Of a stretch of DNA of 64,000 nt, positions 22,785 to 31,723 are shown one piece after another. Source of the DNA: Microvirga splendida (GTDB taxonomy: Bacteria > Pseudomonadota > Alphaproteobacteria > Rhizobiales > Beijerinckiaceae); contig NZ_JAELXT010000004.1 in assembly GCF_016427565.1 (NCBI RefSeq), forward strand, positions 124,001 through 188,000, written 5' to 3'. The translations under genes were made by a program, and so were the position numbers. Below the pieces are notes generated by a model that was not told the origin of the DNA, ran no database searches, and worked only from the letters and a program-made list of their open reading frames with translations. Positions within the stretch are counted from its first letter, which is position 1. Each line of letters begins with the position of its first letter.

Positions 22785-23135
22785 ATGACCCAGGACAAAA
22801 CCGGACCAGATGCGACGCCTCGCATCGGACTCGATCTCGGGCGTCAGATTTTCGACGACGCGAAGAACGGCGGCAAGAAGCAATCTGGCGTGAGCGATGA
22901 GAGCATCCGCCAGAGAGCCTACGAGATATGGGAAAGGGAAGGACGCGCCGGCGACCCGCAGGATCACTGGTACAGGGCAGAGCGTGAGCTGAACGAGGGT
23001 CAGTCCGAACGGTCCTCCGCGACAGCGCAAGAGGCGCCTCCCGCAGCCGCTGCTGAAGGGGCGAAAGCCAACAATGAGCAGCCGGCCGGGGAAGGGGGCG
23101 CCCAGAAGAAGCCTCGGCGCAAGCGCACATCCTAG
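22785..23135 (+). CDS. DUF2934-like small protein
   Basis: 116 aa. Residues about 38-70 (ESIRQRAYEIWEREGR, then HWYRAEREL) match the DUF2934 pattern: a short helical motif, rich in Arg/Glu with conserved Trp, common in alphaproteobacteria and of unknown function. The C-terminal third is Ala/Glu/Pro rich and ends in a basic KKPRRKRTS tail, likely disordered and possibly nucleic-acid binding. A GAGAGGAACC site precedes the ATG. A single-gene unit convergent with the peptidase gene at 23167. Confidence 0.8.
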   Translation: MTQDKTGPDATPRIGLDLGRQIFDDAKNGGKKQSGVSDESIRQRAYEIWEREGRAGDPQDHWYRAERELNEGQSERSSATAQEAPPAAAAEGAKANNEQPAGEGGAQKKPRRKRTS

Positions 23136-23166
23136 AGGCTTGGGCGACAGGGGCTCCTGAGGTCCT

Positions 23167-25227
23167 TCACCTTTCGATCCTGGCCGGGCGGACGGGCGGG
23201 AGCGGCGCTCGTCCGGCTCCGCCTCTCTCGGGCGACGGCCTCGGCAGGGGGAACGGAAGAAGCTCATAGCCATAAGCCAGCTTCCAGACCGCCCGCCTGT
23301 TCCCGCGGCGCCCGGCTGCAAGCTCGCCGGCAATCCATCGGGTGATCAGCGGCGCGGCCACGCTCGTGCCGTTCATGGCCACGACGGAGCCGCTGTGCGT
23401 CCCGGCTGCGAGAACACCCGCCCGAACGATGGAATCGTCGCTCACCGTCAGCGCATCGGGCCCGCACCGATGCGGCAAGGCAGCGCCGACCGGCGTCGTG
23501 ACCGGCCCGCCTGCGGAATAGGCAGGCGGCCGCAGCTCCCGGCGCAGCAGGCCGCCGATCACGATGGTGTTCCGGCCCGTGGCGATTGCGTTGATGGAGC
23601 CCTCGCGCTTCACCGGGCATGCGGGATCGTCCTCTTCGAGAAGATCGCCGTCGTGACCGTAGATCTCGTAACTGGGAACATCGAAGTAGGATTGCCGCCC
23701 CCGGCGCGGGTAGCCGACAGGGGCATCATCCCGCTGAACCCAGGCTTCGACAGGCTCGTGCGATGACAGCCACAGGTTCTTCAGGGACAGGTTCCACAAC
23801 CCCGCCGGAGCAACCGGATCGGAGGGAACGGGGGAGTTCTCTGACTCGAGCCGCGTGGTCGGTTGGAGGGAAATCAGAAACATGCCGCGCCCCGTCGGCG
23901 CAGAGGAAAGATGGTATCGTGCCTCGCAGAGCACCTTCCCGCCGACATCGTATTGCAGAATATAAGTGTCGCCCTCCTCGAGCGGAGGACTGACATCGCC
24001 CTGCGGGGTTGCGACGGTCAGCTCGACCCGGTTTCCTGCCGCAGTTGCAGGCGGGAGCCAGATCTCGACGAAGCTCGGGGTGAGATCGTCGGGCAGCACG
24101 CGCAGGGGCAGGGTCGCCTGATCGCCGGCAGCCTGGAACGCGACCGTTGCGTGGGCGCGCGCCAGATGGCTGTTGCCGGAAGGAATGACGACCCGCATCG
24201 GCTTGTTGCCTGGCGTGGTGTTGTGGTCGCGCAGGATCTGGTCGTACGCGAGCTCGATCTCATGGGTGCCGTCATGGGGCCCGGCGAGCAGCCCGTAGCT
24301 GAAGTTGACCACGACCGGCAGGCTCCGGCCCCGCCCTGCTATCGCCTGGGCTCTGTCGCGGATGTATTCCAAAGCCTTGACGGCATAGGGCGCGAGGCTG
24401 GCCCCGGACGAGTCGGCCGTGGTCGCGGTCGGCAGCTGAACGCAGACGATCCGCCAGTCGGGCGCCTCGTCCGGATCCCACCCGCAGGCGAGATCCATCA
24501 CATGGGCCCCGTGAGAGGCGCGCCATGCCAGGCTCTTTCGGCCCTCCCGGGTGAAGTCGGCAACTCCGGCACGACGGTAGATCTCATCCTCGTCGATGAA
24601 ATCCCCCTGCCGGCAGGTCGCGAGGAGGTTGTCGATCTCCCCCTTGTCGATCTCGAAGCCGTTGTCGAAACCGATGGGTACATTGCTCGCTGTGCCGTGC
24701 TGCACCCATACATATTCAATGCGGGTCGTGCCGTCGGGTTTGCGGAAGCGCTCATGGGCGAAGGGAATGCCGTCGTCGATGATGCCGACCACCACGGTGT
24801 TCGGCGTCACGCCCGGTGACGGCGACTGGAGGGGACGGGCCTTTCTGGCGTCACGGGAAGCCGCCGACGAGGAGGGCAGGGGCGGTCCGAGGGTGAAGCG
24901 CTCCAGTCCTTCGAAGAGGTGTCGAAACGTCCGATCCTCGACCAGCCGGCGTGTCTTGGAAAGCGACAGAAGCCGGACGTCGAAGGGCTCTGCACTGCGA
25001 GGCGGCCGCTCCGGCATGTCGGCATCTCCAGCGGCATCCCGCCAGAGCGCCCAGGCCTTCTCATCCCAGGGCTCCGTCTTGCGGCGCAGGAGAACCGGGA
25101 CGCTCTGCTCCCTGACGGACGGCAGCAGGAAGTCCTGCAGGCCCGGGCCCAGGGCCCAGTGTGAGTAAGGATCGAGAACGGATCGGGCGACGGGATCGAT
25201 CTTCGGTGGTACGCGCTTCCAGGCCAT
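23167..25227 (-). CDS. S8 (subtilisin-like) serine peptidase
   Basis: 686-aa subtilase with the full triad: Asp151 (VVVGIIDDGIPF), His239 (ASHGAHVMD) and Ser622 (MNGTSVAAP). The oxyanion Asn lies in VVIPSGNSHLARA. The first 140 residues are not a recognisable inhibitor prodomain and no signal peptide is seen, so the enzyme is probably cytoplasmic or exported by a non-Sec route. A large insert of about 200 residues between the Asn and Ser motifs includes beta-rich segments. A good AGGAG site precedes the ATG. It is the last gene of a three-gene minus-strand unit, 38 bases after the PAP2-like gene. Substrate unknown. Confidence 0.9.
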   Translation of the reverse strand: MAWKRVPPKIDPVARSVLDPYSHWALGPGLQDFLLPSVREQSVPVLLRRKTEPWDEKAWALWRDAAGDADMPERPPRSAEPFDVRLLSLSKTRRLVEDRTFRHLFEGLERFTLGPPLPSSSAASRDARKARPLQSPSPGVTPNTVVVGIIDDGIPFAHERFRKPDGTTRIEYVWVQHGTASNVPIGFDNGFEIDKGEIDNLLATCRQGDFIDEDEIYRRAGVADFTREGRKSLAWRASHGAHVMDLACGWDPDEAPDWRIVCVQLPTATTADSSGASLAPYAVKALEYIRDRAQAIAGRGRSLPVVVNFSYGLLAGPHDGTHEIELAYDQILRDHNTTPGNKPMRVVIPSGNSHLARAHATVAFQAAGDQATLPLRVLPDDLTPSFVEIWLPPATAAGNRVELTVATPQGDVSPPLEEGDTYILQYDVGGKVLCEARYHLSSAPTGRGMFLISLQPTTRLESENSPVPSDPVAPAGLWNLSLKNLWLSSHEPVEAWVQRDDAPVGYPRRGRQSYFDVPSYEIYGHDGDLLEEDDPACPVKREGSINAIATGRNTIVIGGLLRRELRPPAYSAGGPVTTPVGAALPHRCGPDALTVSDDSIVRAGVLAAGTHSGSVVAMNGTSVAAPLITRWIAGELAAGRRGNRRAVWKLAYGYELLPFPLPRPSPERGGAGRAPLPPVRPARIER

Positions 25228-25265
25228 GGGGCGCTCCTGCTTTCAAGGAATGGACAAGTGCGTGT

Positions 25266-26474
25266 TCAGGTCCATTCCGCCTGCGCCTTGTCCCAGAGCC
25301 AGGCGAGAACATAAGATTGGTGCTGCGAGTCGATTGCCTGATCGTTGGCCGCGTATTCCACGGAGTAGCCCGTGGCGCTCGGCATCGGCGTGAGCGTCTC
25401 CGTCGTCACGTCATAGAGATCGTGCCAGATGAAGTCGGCATCCTGGGGGTACTTGGTGCCGTTGAAGCGCCACGCCGTGTAGCCGTCAGCGCCGGAGCAG
25501 CGGCTGACGAAGTACTGTCCGAGGGTCAGGCCGAGCACTGCGCCGGCGGCGCTGTCGACGGGAAAGTGCACGCCTGCGACGGTCCGGTTGATGGCGATCC
25601 TCGCCGCGAGGCGCAGAAGCTGGGTGCGCCAGTCTGCGCTGTTGTATCCGGGCCTTCCCGAGGCTTTCATCAGGCTCCACAGCACCAGGGCCGCCGCGAA
25701 CGCCTCCGTGGCGTGTCCGCTCGGCAGCGCGCCATGGGCCGGCGTGACGATCATCGGCTGGATCTGCGGGGAGTACTCGACCGGCCGCCGGCAGGCGAGG
25801 CCCTGCTTCACGCGCAGGTGCACGAAGAGCGCAAGGCGCAGGATTGCTGACAGAAGCTCCAGGGTCCGGGGCGTCCGGTCCGGGTGGAGCTGAGCGATGG
25901 AGCTCAGAAAGGCCATCCCGCCGCCGATCTGCGTCAGGATCTCGGTCTGCCGGTCGGGACGGAGTTCGGCATAGTGGTTCACGAGAGTGAGCTGTGCCTT
26001 GAAGATCGTCTCCGTCGGACGGGCCATCAGGATCAGGGGCTTGCAGACCGGCGCGGGCGCGTCGTCTCCGGCAGGCGCCGGAACTTCGAGGTGCCAGACC
26101 GCCATGTGCCGGGGGTTCACGGTCGCGTCTTCCATGGTGAAGCCGAGGCGTGAGACCATCTCCGCGTCGATGATTGCGGCTCGGACCCAGGGGGACCAGC
26201 GATCCAGGTTGTCGCTGTCCTCCAGGTCGAGCTCCCCGGGGACTGCTCCCGGTGCGCGCCATTGCCCAACGATCCCGTCACGGCTGCGGATCAGGGCATC
26301 GCTCATGAGGGGCGAATCGTAGACGCTACCTCCGACACCGCCAACACCTCCCACACCCCCGACGCCTCCCACGCCGCCGACACCCCCAACGCCGCCGACC
26401 CCGCCGACGCCTCCAACTCCACCCACCCCGCCGACACCACCGAGGGGTCCGATACCTGTCGAAAAGTAGCTCAC
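25266..26474 (-). CDS. PAP2/vanadium-haloperoxidase-like protein with N-terminal (Gly-Gly-Val) repeat
   Basis: 402 aa. The C-terminal half carries the PAP2/vanadium-peroxidase phosphate- or vanadate-binding signature: a Lys/Arg-Arg-Pro element (KQGLACRRPVEYSP), PSGHATEAFAAAL, and R...NRTVAGVHFPVD (Arg, catalytic His, Asp). This fits acid phosphatases and bacterial haloperoxidase-like proteins; the reaction cannot be chosen from sequence. The N-terminus is MSYFSTGIGPL followed by twelve Gly-Gly-Val units, which form no signal peptide. GTG start with GAGGGAG upstream. It lies 33 bases after the cyclase-like gene and 38 before the S8 peptidase gene, suggesting one transcript. Confidence 0.85.
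   Translation of the reverse strand: MSYFSTGIGPLGGVGGVGGVGGVGGVGGVGGVGGVGGVGGVGGVGGVGGSVYDSPLMSDALIRSRDGIVGQWRAPGAVPGELDLEDSDNLDRWSPWVRAAIIDAEMVSRLGFTMEDATVNPRHMAVWHLEVPAPAGDDAPAPVCKPLILMARPTETIFKAQLTLVNHYAELRPDRQTEILTQIGGGMAFLSSIAQLHPDRTPRTLELLSAILRLALFVHLRVKQGLACRRPVEYSPQIQPMIVTPAHGALPSGHATEAFAAALVLWSLMKASGRPGYNSADWRTQLLRLAARIAINRTVAGVHFPVDSAAGAVLGLTLGQYFVSRCSGADGYTAWRFNGTKYPQDADFIWHDLYDVTTETLTPMPSATGYSVEYAANDQAIDSQHQSYVLAWLWDKAQAEWT
26328..26441 (-). repeat. Twelve tandem 9-base units encoding (Gly-Gly-Val)12
   Basis: Twelve consecutive 9-base units at 26334-26441, plus a terminal Gly-Gly, encode Gly-Gly-Val repeats at the N-terminus of the PAP2-like protein. Units differ mostly at wobble positions, so the protein repeat is kept while the DNA is not identical. 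Recent replication slippage alone would have left identical units. Confidence 0.95.
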
Positions 26475-26507
26475 GTTGGTCCACTCCCTCTTTGCCGAAA
26501 ACCGCCG

Positions 26508-28295
26508 CTACTGAGGTACTCCTGCCTGCTGCAGCACGGACGCCCATTCCTCCCCGATCCTGTAGCCGGTGCTGGGCGAGCGCTCGCGCCAGCTGCGGAT
26601 CGTGAGATGCGGCTCCAGCTGCATGAGCCGTCCCACCGTGCGGCGAGCATCGTCGTGCATTCCGAGCTGCCACTGGGCGATGGCTAGGGCGCGCAGGGTC
26701 GAAGTGTGGGTGCAGTTGGATTTGAGCGAGCGCTGCGCGAGCTTCAGGGCACGGTCGAACTGATGAGCCGTGAGGTGAGCGGTCGCCGCGAGTGAGTCGT
26801 AGAAGTAGCGGTGAGGGTCGAGCGGCGACAGCTTCCGCGCGCGCTGGGTGCAGCTCACAGCCTGCTGCCCCTCGTCCTTGAAGGCGTGCAGCGTACCCTT
26901 GAGCAGCCAGGCGAGGGAGTCGTTCGGGTTGTTCAGGAGGGCGAGTTCATAGCGCTCCTTCGCCGTATCGAGTTTCTTCAGAAGGTTCGTATGAACGAAC
27001 CCATCGACGGCAAGCGCCAGGGAGCATTGCGGATCGACATCCAAGGCCTGCTTCGTACAGCGCAGGGCGAGCTGCGCATCCTGATGTGGATCATCCGACC
27101 AGCCCTGCTGGACCCGCAGGACATGCCACTTGGCGAGCCAGGCGCGGGGAATGGCTTGGCGCGGAGCCCGCTCGATGAGAGCCTCGAGGAGCCTGCGTGC
27201 CTCGTTGAAGTCGTAAGGGGAGAGCCGATGCATCAGGGCGACGGCGGCCAGCAGCAATGTATAGCTCTTCAGGGTGGGAAGGGCCTGGGACTGCGCCCGC
27301 TGCAGTTCACTTACCATGACGGCGGCGTTCACGTTTGCGGCAATCTCGTCGATCAGGTCCCGCTTGCCGGAAATGATGGCGCTCAGCTGGCCCTTGTAAC
27401 GGGAGGCCCATGAAACCTGCCCCGACTTTGCGTCTGCCAGCTCGGCCTCCACAACGACTTGCCGGTTCTGGACCCGGTAAAGACCGGAAAGCACATAATC
27501 TGCGTTGAGATTGGCACTGACCTGGGTCAGGGACGCCTCCCTGCCGCGGAACACGGTGGTCGACAGGCGCGAGATCACGTGCAACTCGGGAGAGCGCGAG
27601 AGGTCCTGAATAAGCTCCTCGGCAAGCACTTCCCCCAGAACATGGTGCTCGTCCTCGGGATCGCGCGTCGTAAAGGGAACGACGGCGAGCGTCGGAAGAA
27701 GGTCTCCCATGGAATAGCCCGCCTCGATCACAGGCCGTGGTCCAGGCGGCCCGACACGGTAAGCTCGCACGGGCTGCGGCATGTGCTTGAGATAGCATTC
27801 GCCGAGATCCTCGATATCGGCATCGAGATCGGCCGTGAGCCGGTCGCGCACATTGGCCGAGATAACGATCTCGCCTGGACCGGCAAGGGTGAGGATGCGG
27901 GCCGCCCGGCTGACGCCACGTCCATAGAGATCGGCCTGATCGATGATCACGTCGCTGACCTCTATGCCCATCCTGAGCATGATCTGCTGGGCTGGAGGAA
28001 GGCGCTGGTTCTGTCGGTCGCGTTCCTGCTGGATGGCGAAGGCCGCGGCGATGGCCGAGCGCACATCGTTGAAGTCCAGCAGCATCCCGTCGCCGAGGCC
28101 TTTCGTGAAGTGCCCGCCGTGATCAGGAAGAATGCGGCTCCGAACGTGCTCGACGAAGGCCAGCCAGCGCGAAACGAACTCCGCCTCGTCCTGCTCGACA
28201 AGACGAACGGATTCGACCACGTCGAGGATCAGGACCGCTCGCTGCGCCCGTATGGCGGCAGGGAACGGATCGTCGGATTGCTGGCCAATCTGCAT
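26508..28295 (-). CDS. Class III nucleotide cyclase-like protein with TPR/TolB-like C-terminus
   Basis: 595 aa. Residues about 18-170 form a class III adenylate/guanylate cyclase homology domain with both metal aspartates, Asp25 and Asp69 (KGLGDGMLLDF), 44 apart as in canonical cyclases. Arg133 of the AAR motif is present, but the Asn before it (usual VNxAAR) is Ser129 (GVSRAAR), so activity may be reduced or lost. Residues about 190-330 resemble the TolB-like segment of rhizobial cyclase-TPR proteins (LAVVPFTTRD, then ISRLSTTVFRG). TPR-like helices follow to the C-terminus. First gene of the cyclase-PAP2-S8 unit; a sensory or regulatory role is inferred. Confidence 0.85.
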   Translation of the reverse strand: MQIGQQSDDPFPAAIRAQRAVLILDVVESVRLVEQDEAEFVSRWLAFVEHVRSRILPDHGGHFTKGLGDGMLLDFNDVRSAIAAAFAIQQERDRQNQRLPPAQQIMLRMGIEVSDVIIDQADLYGRGVSRAARILTLAGPGEIVISANVRDRLTADLDADIEDLGECYLKHMPQPVRAYRVGPPGPRPVIEAGYSMGDLLPTLAVVPFTTRDPEDEHHVLGEVLAEELIQDLSRSPELHVISRLSTTVFRGREASLTQVSANLNADYVLSGLYRVQNRQVVVEAELADAKSGQVSWASRYKGQLSAIISGKRDLIDEIAANVNAAVMVSELQRAQSQALPTLKSYTLLLAAVALMHRLSPYDFNEARRLLEALIERAPRQAIPRAWLAKWHVLRVQQGWSDDPHQDAQLALRCTKQALDVDPQCSLALAVDGFVHTNLLKKLDTAKERYELALLNNPNDSLAWLLKGTLHAFKDEGQQAVSCTQRARKLSPLDPHRYFYDSLAATAHLTAHQFDRALKLAQRSLKSNCTHTSTLRALAIAQWQLGMHDDARRTVGRLMQLEPHLTIRSWRERSPSTGYRIGEEWASVLQQAGVPQ

Positions 28296-28518
28296 CGAAA
28301 AAAGCTCGCAACATTGTTCCTGTCCACAGAGTGGCTCAGCTGGAATGACAGACGATGTTGGAAGTCTTTTTTGTTTAATCCTAACGCATTCAGGCCCGGT
28401 TTGACAGTCCAGGAGTGAGTAACCAACCTACGACTTGGACGCGACGGAAGAGTTCTTGGTCCGTCGCGCCGGCACCGGCCGGCTGCGTTCCGTCCCCTGT
28501 CCGGAGCCCTGCAAACAG
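28296..28518. promoter_or_regulatory. Upstream region of the cyclase-PAP2-S8 unit
   Basis: 223 bases between the cyclase start and the terminator of the next minus-strand gene. AT-rich stretches next to the start (28309-28320 and 28367-28385) could hold the promoter. No palindromic operator or plausible small ORF with a ribosome site was seen. Confidence 0.35.
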
Positions 28519-28544
28519 AAAAAGGCCCGGCAAGCGGCCGGGCC
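28519..28544 (-). terminator. Intrinsic terminator of the alpha/beta hydrolase gene
   Basis: GGCCCGGC (28524-28531) pairs with GCCGGGCC (28537-28544) across a 5-base loop. On the minus strand the stem is followed by five T (A at 28519-28523). It lies 22 bases past the stop at 28566. Confidence 0.85.
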
Positions 28545-28565
28545 CTTCCATCAGAAGCCATGCGA

Positions 28566-29900
28566 TCAGTTGGCGCTGCGTTTGCCATGCTCCAGGGTCA
28601 GGCCTGCGGCGGTTCGGTTTGCAAAACCTTTCCAGTAGGTGTGCTCGGGCTTGAAGGAGCCGTCCTTGTTGGCCGCGAAAACTCCTTCGCTCGCCCGTTC
28701 CACGGGCAGATCCAGGTAGCTGCCGAGTTCGGTGTCCGCCTTGATGTAGCGCCCCAGGAAGGCGGTGACGAAGTGCTGCGTGATGTTGTTCATGCGGACC
28801 GTGTCCCACACCGGGTCGGCATAGTGGTTGAAGGGCGTGGAGCTTCCGCCTTCTGCCATCTGCCAGCTTTCAACTGGCGCCGGAATGGGGGCCGCGGCGT
28901 TGTGGTTGGCGTTCTCGAAGGTCAGCAGATAACGATCCGCATTCACACTGCCGGTGAAGAGCGCGCGCACGCCTTTCTCATAGCCTGAGACATCGTCCTT
29001 GCTGCCCGCGATGTAGAGGATCGGCGTCGTGATTCCGGTGAGCCCCTCCTGATTCCAGAAGCCGCGCTGCATCCCCCAGGGAGCGATGGCCACCACGGCC
29101 TTGATCCGCTTGTCCGGCAACTGCTTGTGGGTTTCGGATCCAGCCAGGTGCACGGAGAGCATGCCTGCGGGCACGCCCGAATCGTAGGCCACCGCTTCCT
29201 TGCTGACGCCGGCGCCGGCGGTGATCACCGCGCCGTAACCGCCCATCGAATACCCGATCAATCCGGTGCGGGAGGTGTCGACCAGCCCGTTCAGGAAATG
29301 ACCGTTCTCCTTCGACAGCTGATCGATGGCGTTGAGCACGAAGACCTGATCGAGGGGGCGGTTAATCAGGGTCGAACCGAACTTGCCCTGATCGGTATAG
29401 GTGGAATCCGCGTGGTCGATGGCTGCGACCGCATAGCCTTTTGTCGCGAGATTTTCCGCAAGGTGGCTGAGCAGGAAGCGGTTGCCCGGGTAACCATGGC
29501 TGATGATCACAAGCGGGTAGGGGCTGCCGGCCGCTTTCTTGGGCTGGGCGTCGCGCACTGCCTTGCCATGGAGGGTGACCTGGGTCTTGCCGTCACGCAG
29601 GAACACTCCGGGGTAGTCGCCCGACTGCTTGCCGTCCGTTTCGGCCGGGTACCAGACCTCCAGGGTGAGCTTGCGGTCGTAGCGCGGGGGCTCCTGGCCG
29701 GCCGTCGCCTTCAGGACATCGATCTGATTCTTGTTGGTCACCTCGATGGTGCGGACGCCGATCCCGTGCTCGCCATGCTTGGCGAGGGCCGGCGCATCGG
29801 GGCGGATCAGGTCAATGCGATTGTCGTGCGTCATGTCCTGCGCGGATGAGGGGAAGGGAATGGCAAGCACGATCAGGGTCGCCAAGGCTGCACTTCTCAC
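28566..29900 (-). CDS. Secreted alpha/beta hydrolase (dienelactone-hydrolase/PAF-acetylhydrolase-like)
   Basis: About 444-aa exported alpha/beta hydrolase. The N-terminus (RSAALATLIVLAIPFPSSAQ) is a Sec signal peptide. The nucleophile elbow is GYSMGG, the acid probably Asp in AGSKDDVSGYE, and the His lies in ENANHNAA. The oxyanion region is VIISHGYPGNR. I place the start at GTG 29900, with AGGAGG 7 bases upstream, directly before the signal peptide. The open frame extends to 30155 but that part is not protein-like. The substrate is unknown; related proteins cleave esters or lactones. Followed by its own terminator. Confidence 0.85.
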   Translation of the reverse strand: MRSAALATLIVLAIPFPSSAQDMTHDNRIDLIRPDAPALAKHGEHGIGVRTIEVTNKNQIDVLKATAGQEPPRYDRKLTLEVWYPAETDGKQSGDYPGVFLRDGKTQVTLHGKAVRDAQPKKAAGSPYPLVIISHGYPGNRFLLSHLAENLATKGYAVAAIDHADSTYTDQGKFGSTLINRPLDQVFVLNAIDQLSKENGHFLNGLVDTSRTGLIGYSMGGYGAVITAGAGVSKEAVAYDSGVPAGMLSVHLAGSETHKQLPDKRIKAVVAIAPWGMQRGFWNQEGLTGITTPILYIAGSKDDVSGYEKGVRALFTGSVNADRYLLTFENANHNAAAPIPAPVESWQMAEGGSSTPFNHYADPVWDTVRMNNITQHFVTAFLGRYIKADTELGSYLDLPVERASEGVFAANKDGSFKPEHTYWKGFANRTAAGLTLEHGKRSAN

Positions 29901-30001
29901 GAGGGTTCCTCCTGGGTGATTGAGATACGCGGTGGGTACCAACCGGCTGGTCGCCTCCGGAGCGCCGATCAAACATCGCCCTGTGACACGATGAAGACGT
30001 C

Positions 30002-30454
30002 TCAAGGAGAATCTGCAGCCGTCTGCGGCGCGAAGAACTTGTACTGGGCGTTGATCAAGGCCTCCAATCCGCCCTTGGATCCATCCGTGTAGTACCATTG
30101 CCGCAACGCGGCTGAACGCGAGTAGAGGCCGAGTTCGACCTCCGCGATCCTGCACTGCATGTCGGTGATACTGCTGAAGCCTTTCTCCAGAGCCATCTCC
30201 TCCGCGCTTCGTGGCAAGCCCGTCTTGGGGCCGAGAACAGGCGGCATCGGGGCCGGAGGATGAGAGGCGAAATCACGCCCCAGGATATCCAAGACTCGAA
30301 TGAGCGGGTTCTGAGTCAGCGGGTAGAGCACAAGACCACCTCTGCAGGCATCTGTCGGGGCGATCTTAGCCCAGGATGATCTCACATATAGCGGGATGCT
30401 GGCCGAAATTAAGAGAAAGTTAACAACGAAAATCGGGCATTTGAAATGCAGCAT
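30002..30454 (-). CDS. Small hypothetical protein with N-terminal hydrophobic segment
   Basis: About 150 aa. It starts MLHFKCPIFVVNFLLISASIPLYV, a hydrophobic stretch resembling a signal peptide or anchor. A Pro-rich linker (ASHPPAPMPPVLGPK) and a helical C-terminal domain (EEMALEKGFSSITDMQCRIAEVELGLYSRSA) follow. No family recognised. I prefer ATG 30454 to the longer frame because the hydrophobic segment begins there. It is divergent from the D-threonine-aldolase-like gene, whose start is 83 bases away. Confidence 0.55.
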   Translation of the reverse strand: MLHFKCPIFVVNFLLISASIPLYVRSSWAKIAPTDACRGGLVLYPLTQNPLIRVLDILGRDFASHPPAPMPPVLGPKTGLPRSAEEMALEKGFSSITDMQCRIAEVELGLYSRSAALRQWYYTDGSKGGLEALINAQYKFFAPQTAADSP

Positions 30455-30537
30455 TGTTCCGTCAACAGACGGGGCAGGACAGCGCAGGCGCATTGGCCTA
30501 TCGTGTCCGGGAGTTTGGGAAACGACTGGGGGCAGAC

Positions 30538-31620
30538 ATGAGCATCGACGATCTCAAGGCCAAGGTTGCGCGCGAGTTCGGGACGCCCGCGATTGTGGTC
30601 GATCTGGATGTGGTCGAGCGCAACATTGCAAGGGTGCAGGGGCTGTGCGACGCGGCCGGCGTGGCCAACCGGCCTCACATCAAGACGCACAAAAGCCCCG
30701 TCATCGCATCCATGCAGCGGGATGCCGGAGCCCGAGGCATCACCTGCCAGAAGATCGGCGAAGCGGAGATCATGGCCGAGGCCGGGCACGACGACATTCT
30801 GATCGCCTACAATATTCTGGGCGAGGAGAAGATCGGCCGCCTCGGCAGGCTCCTGTCCCGGACGAAGATGACCGTCGCGGCCGACAATCCCACCGTGGTG
30901 GCAGGCCTGCCGGAGGCCGCCAGGATCGCCGGGCGGAACCTGGGCGTGGTGGTGGAGTGCGACACCGGGCGCAGGCGGGCCGGTGTCGAGACGGTCGCGG
31001 AGGCGGTGGCCCTGGCGAAAGACATCGCTTCCCGGCCGGGCCTCTCGTTCGCCGGCTTCATGCTGTATCCGCCGGAGAATGCCGTGAACGAGACACAGGC
31101 ATTCCTCGATGCAGCCATGGCCGGGGTGCGTGACCTTGGTCTCGATCCAGAAATCGTATCGTCCGGCGGGACGCCCAACCTTCTGAACCTCGGCAGGATC
31201 AAGGGCGTCACCGAGCACCGGGCCGGAACATCGGTGTTCAACGACCGGATGATGCTGGCGGCAGGTTTCGCGCAACTGCAGGATTGTGCCCTGACGGTTT
31301 ATGCCACCGTCGTGAGCCGGGCGGGAGCGGAGCGGGGCATTCTCGATTCCGGATCGAAGACCCTCACGAGCGACACGGGCGGTCTGGAGGGGCATGGCCT
31401 CATCCTCGAGCATCCGCAGGCGAAGATCGCCCGGTTCGCGGAGGAGCATGGCTTCCTGGACCTGTCGGGCTGCAACGACCGCCCGAATGTGGGCGACATC
31501 GTCCGGGTCATTCCCAATCATGTGTGCGTCGTGGTCAACATGGTGGACCGCCTGGTGACGGTCCGCGGGAATGAGATCGTCGGCGAGCTGCCCGTCGCGG
31601 CCCGTGGACGTCTGACCTGA
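30538..31620 (+). CDS. D-threonine aldolase/alanine-racemase-fold PLP enzyme
   Basis: 360-aa fold-type III PLP enzyme. Lys in RPHIKTHKSP binds PLP. The C-terminal metal-site His and nearby Asp are seen in IPNHVCVVVNMVD, and SSGGTPNLLN provides the phosphate-binding loop. These are the hallmarks of the metal-activated D-threonine aldolase/D-serine dehydratase (DSD1-like) family, which cleaves or dehydrates D-3-hydroxy amino acids; which reaction applies is undecided. ATG 30538 is chosen because the conserved FGTPAIVVDLD motif follows closely; an in-frame upstream extension to 30454 overlaps the divergent gene. A stand-alone gene. Confidence 0.88.
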   Translation: MSIDDLKAKVAREFGTPAIVVDLDVVERNIARVQGLCDAAGVANRPHIKTHKSPVIASMQRDAGARGITCQKIGEAEIMAEAGHDDILIAYNILGEEKIGRLGRLLSRTKMTVAADNPTVVAGLPEAARIAGRNLGVVVECDTGRRRAGVETVAEAVALAKDIASRPGLSFAGFMLYPPENAVNETQAFLDAAMAGVRDLGLDPEIVSSGGTPNLLNLGRIKGVTEHRAGTSVFNDRMMLAAGFAQLQDCALTVYATVVSRAGAERGILDSGSKTLTSDTGGLEGHGLILEHPQAKIARFAEEHGFLDLSGCNDRPNVGDIVRVIPNHVCVVVNMVDRLVTVRGNEIVGELPVAARGRLT

Positions 31621-31723
31621 CCCGGGGAGCCCCAGCCTACTTGAACGGGCCCGCCTCCCGGTCATTTACGTAAGCTAGGTCGAATGCCGCGGATCAACGG
31701 CGGCAAGCGGGAGGCTGCCCACG

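Noticed and set aside
26328..26441. Short tandem DNA repeat considered as a CRISPR-like or satellite element
   Set aside because: Units are 9 bases without spacers, in frame within a gene, and varied only at wobble positions; it is a coding repeat.
26262..26687. Plus-strand frame rich in Asp/Ala/Thr/Pro across the Gly-Gly-Val repeat
   Set aside because: It is the reverse complement of the repeat; low complexity and no ribosome site.
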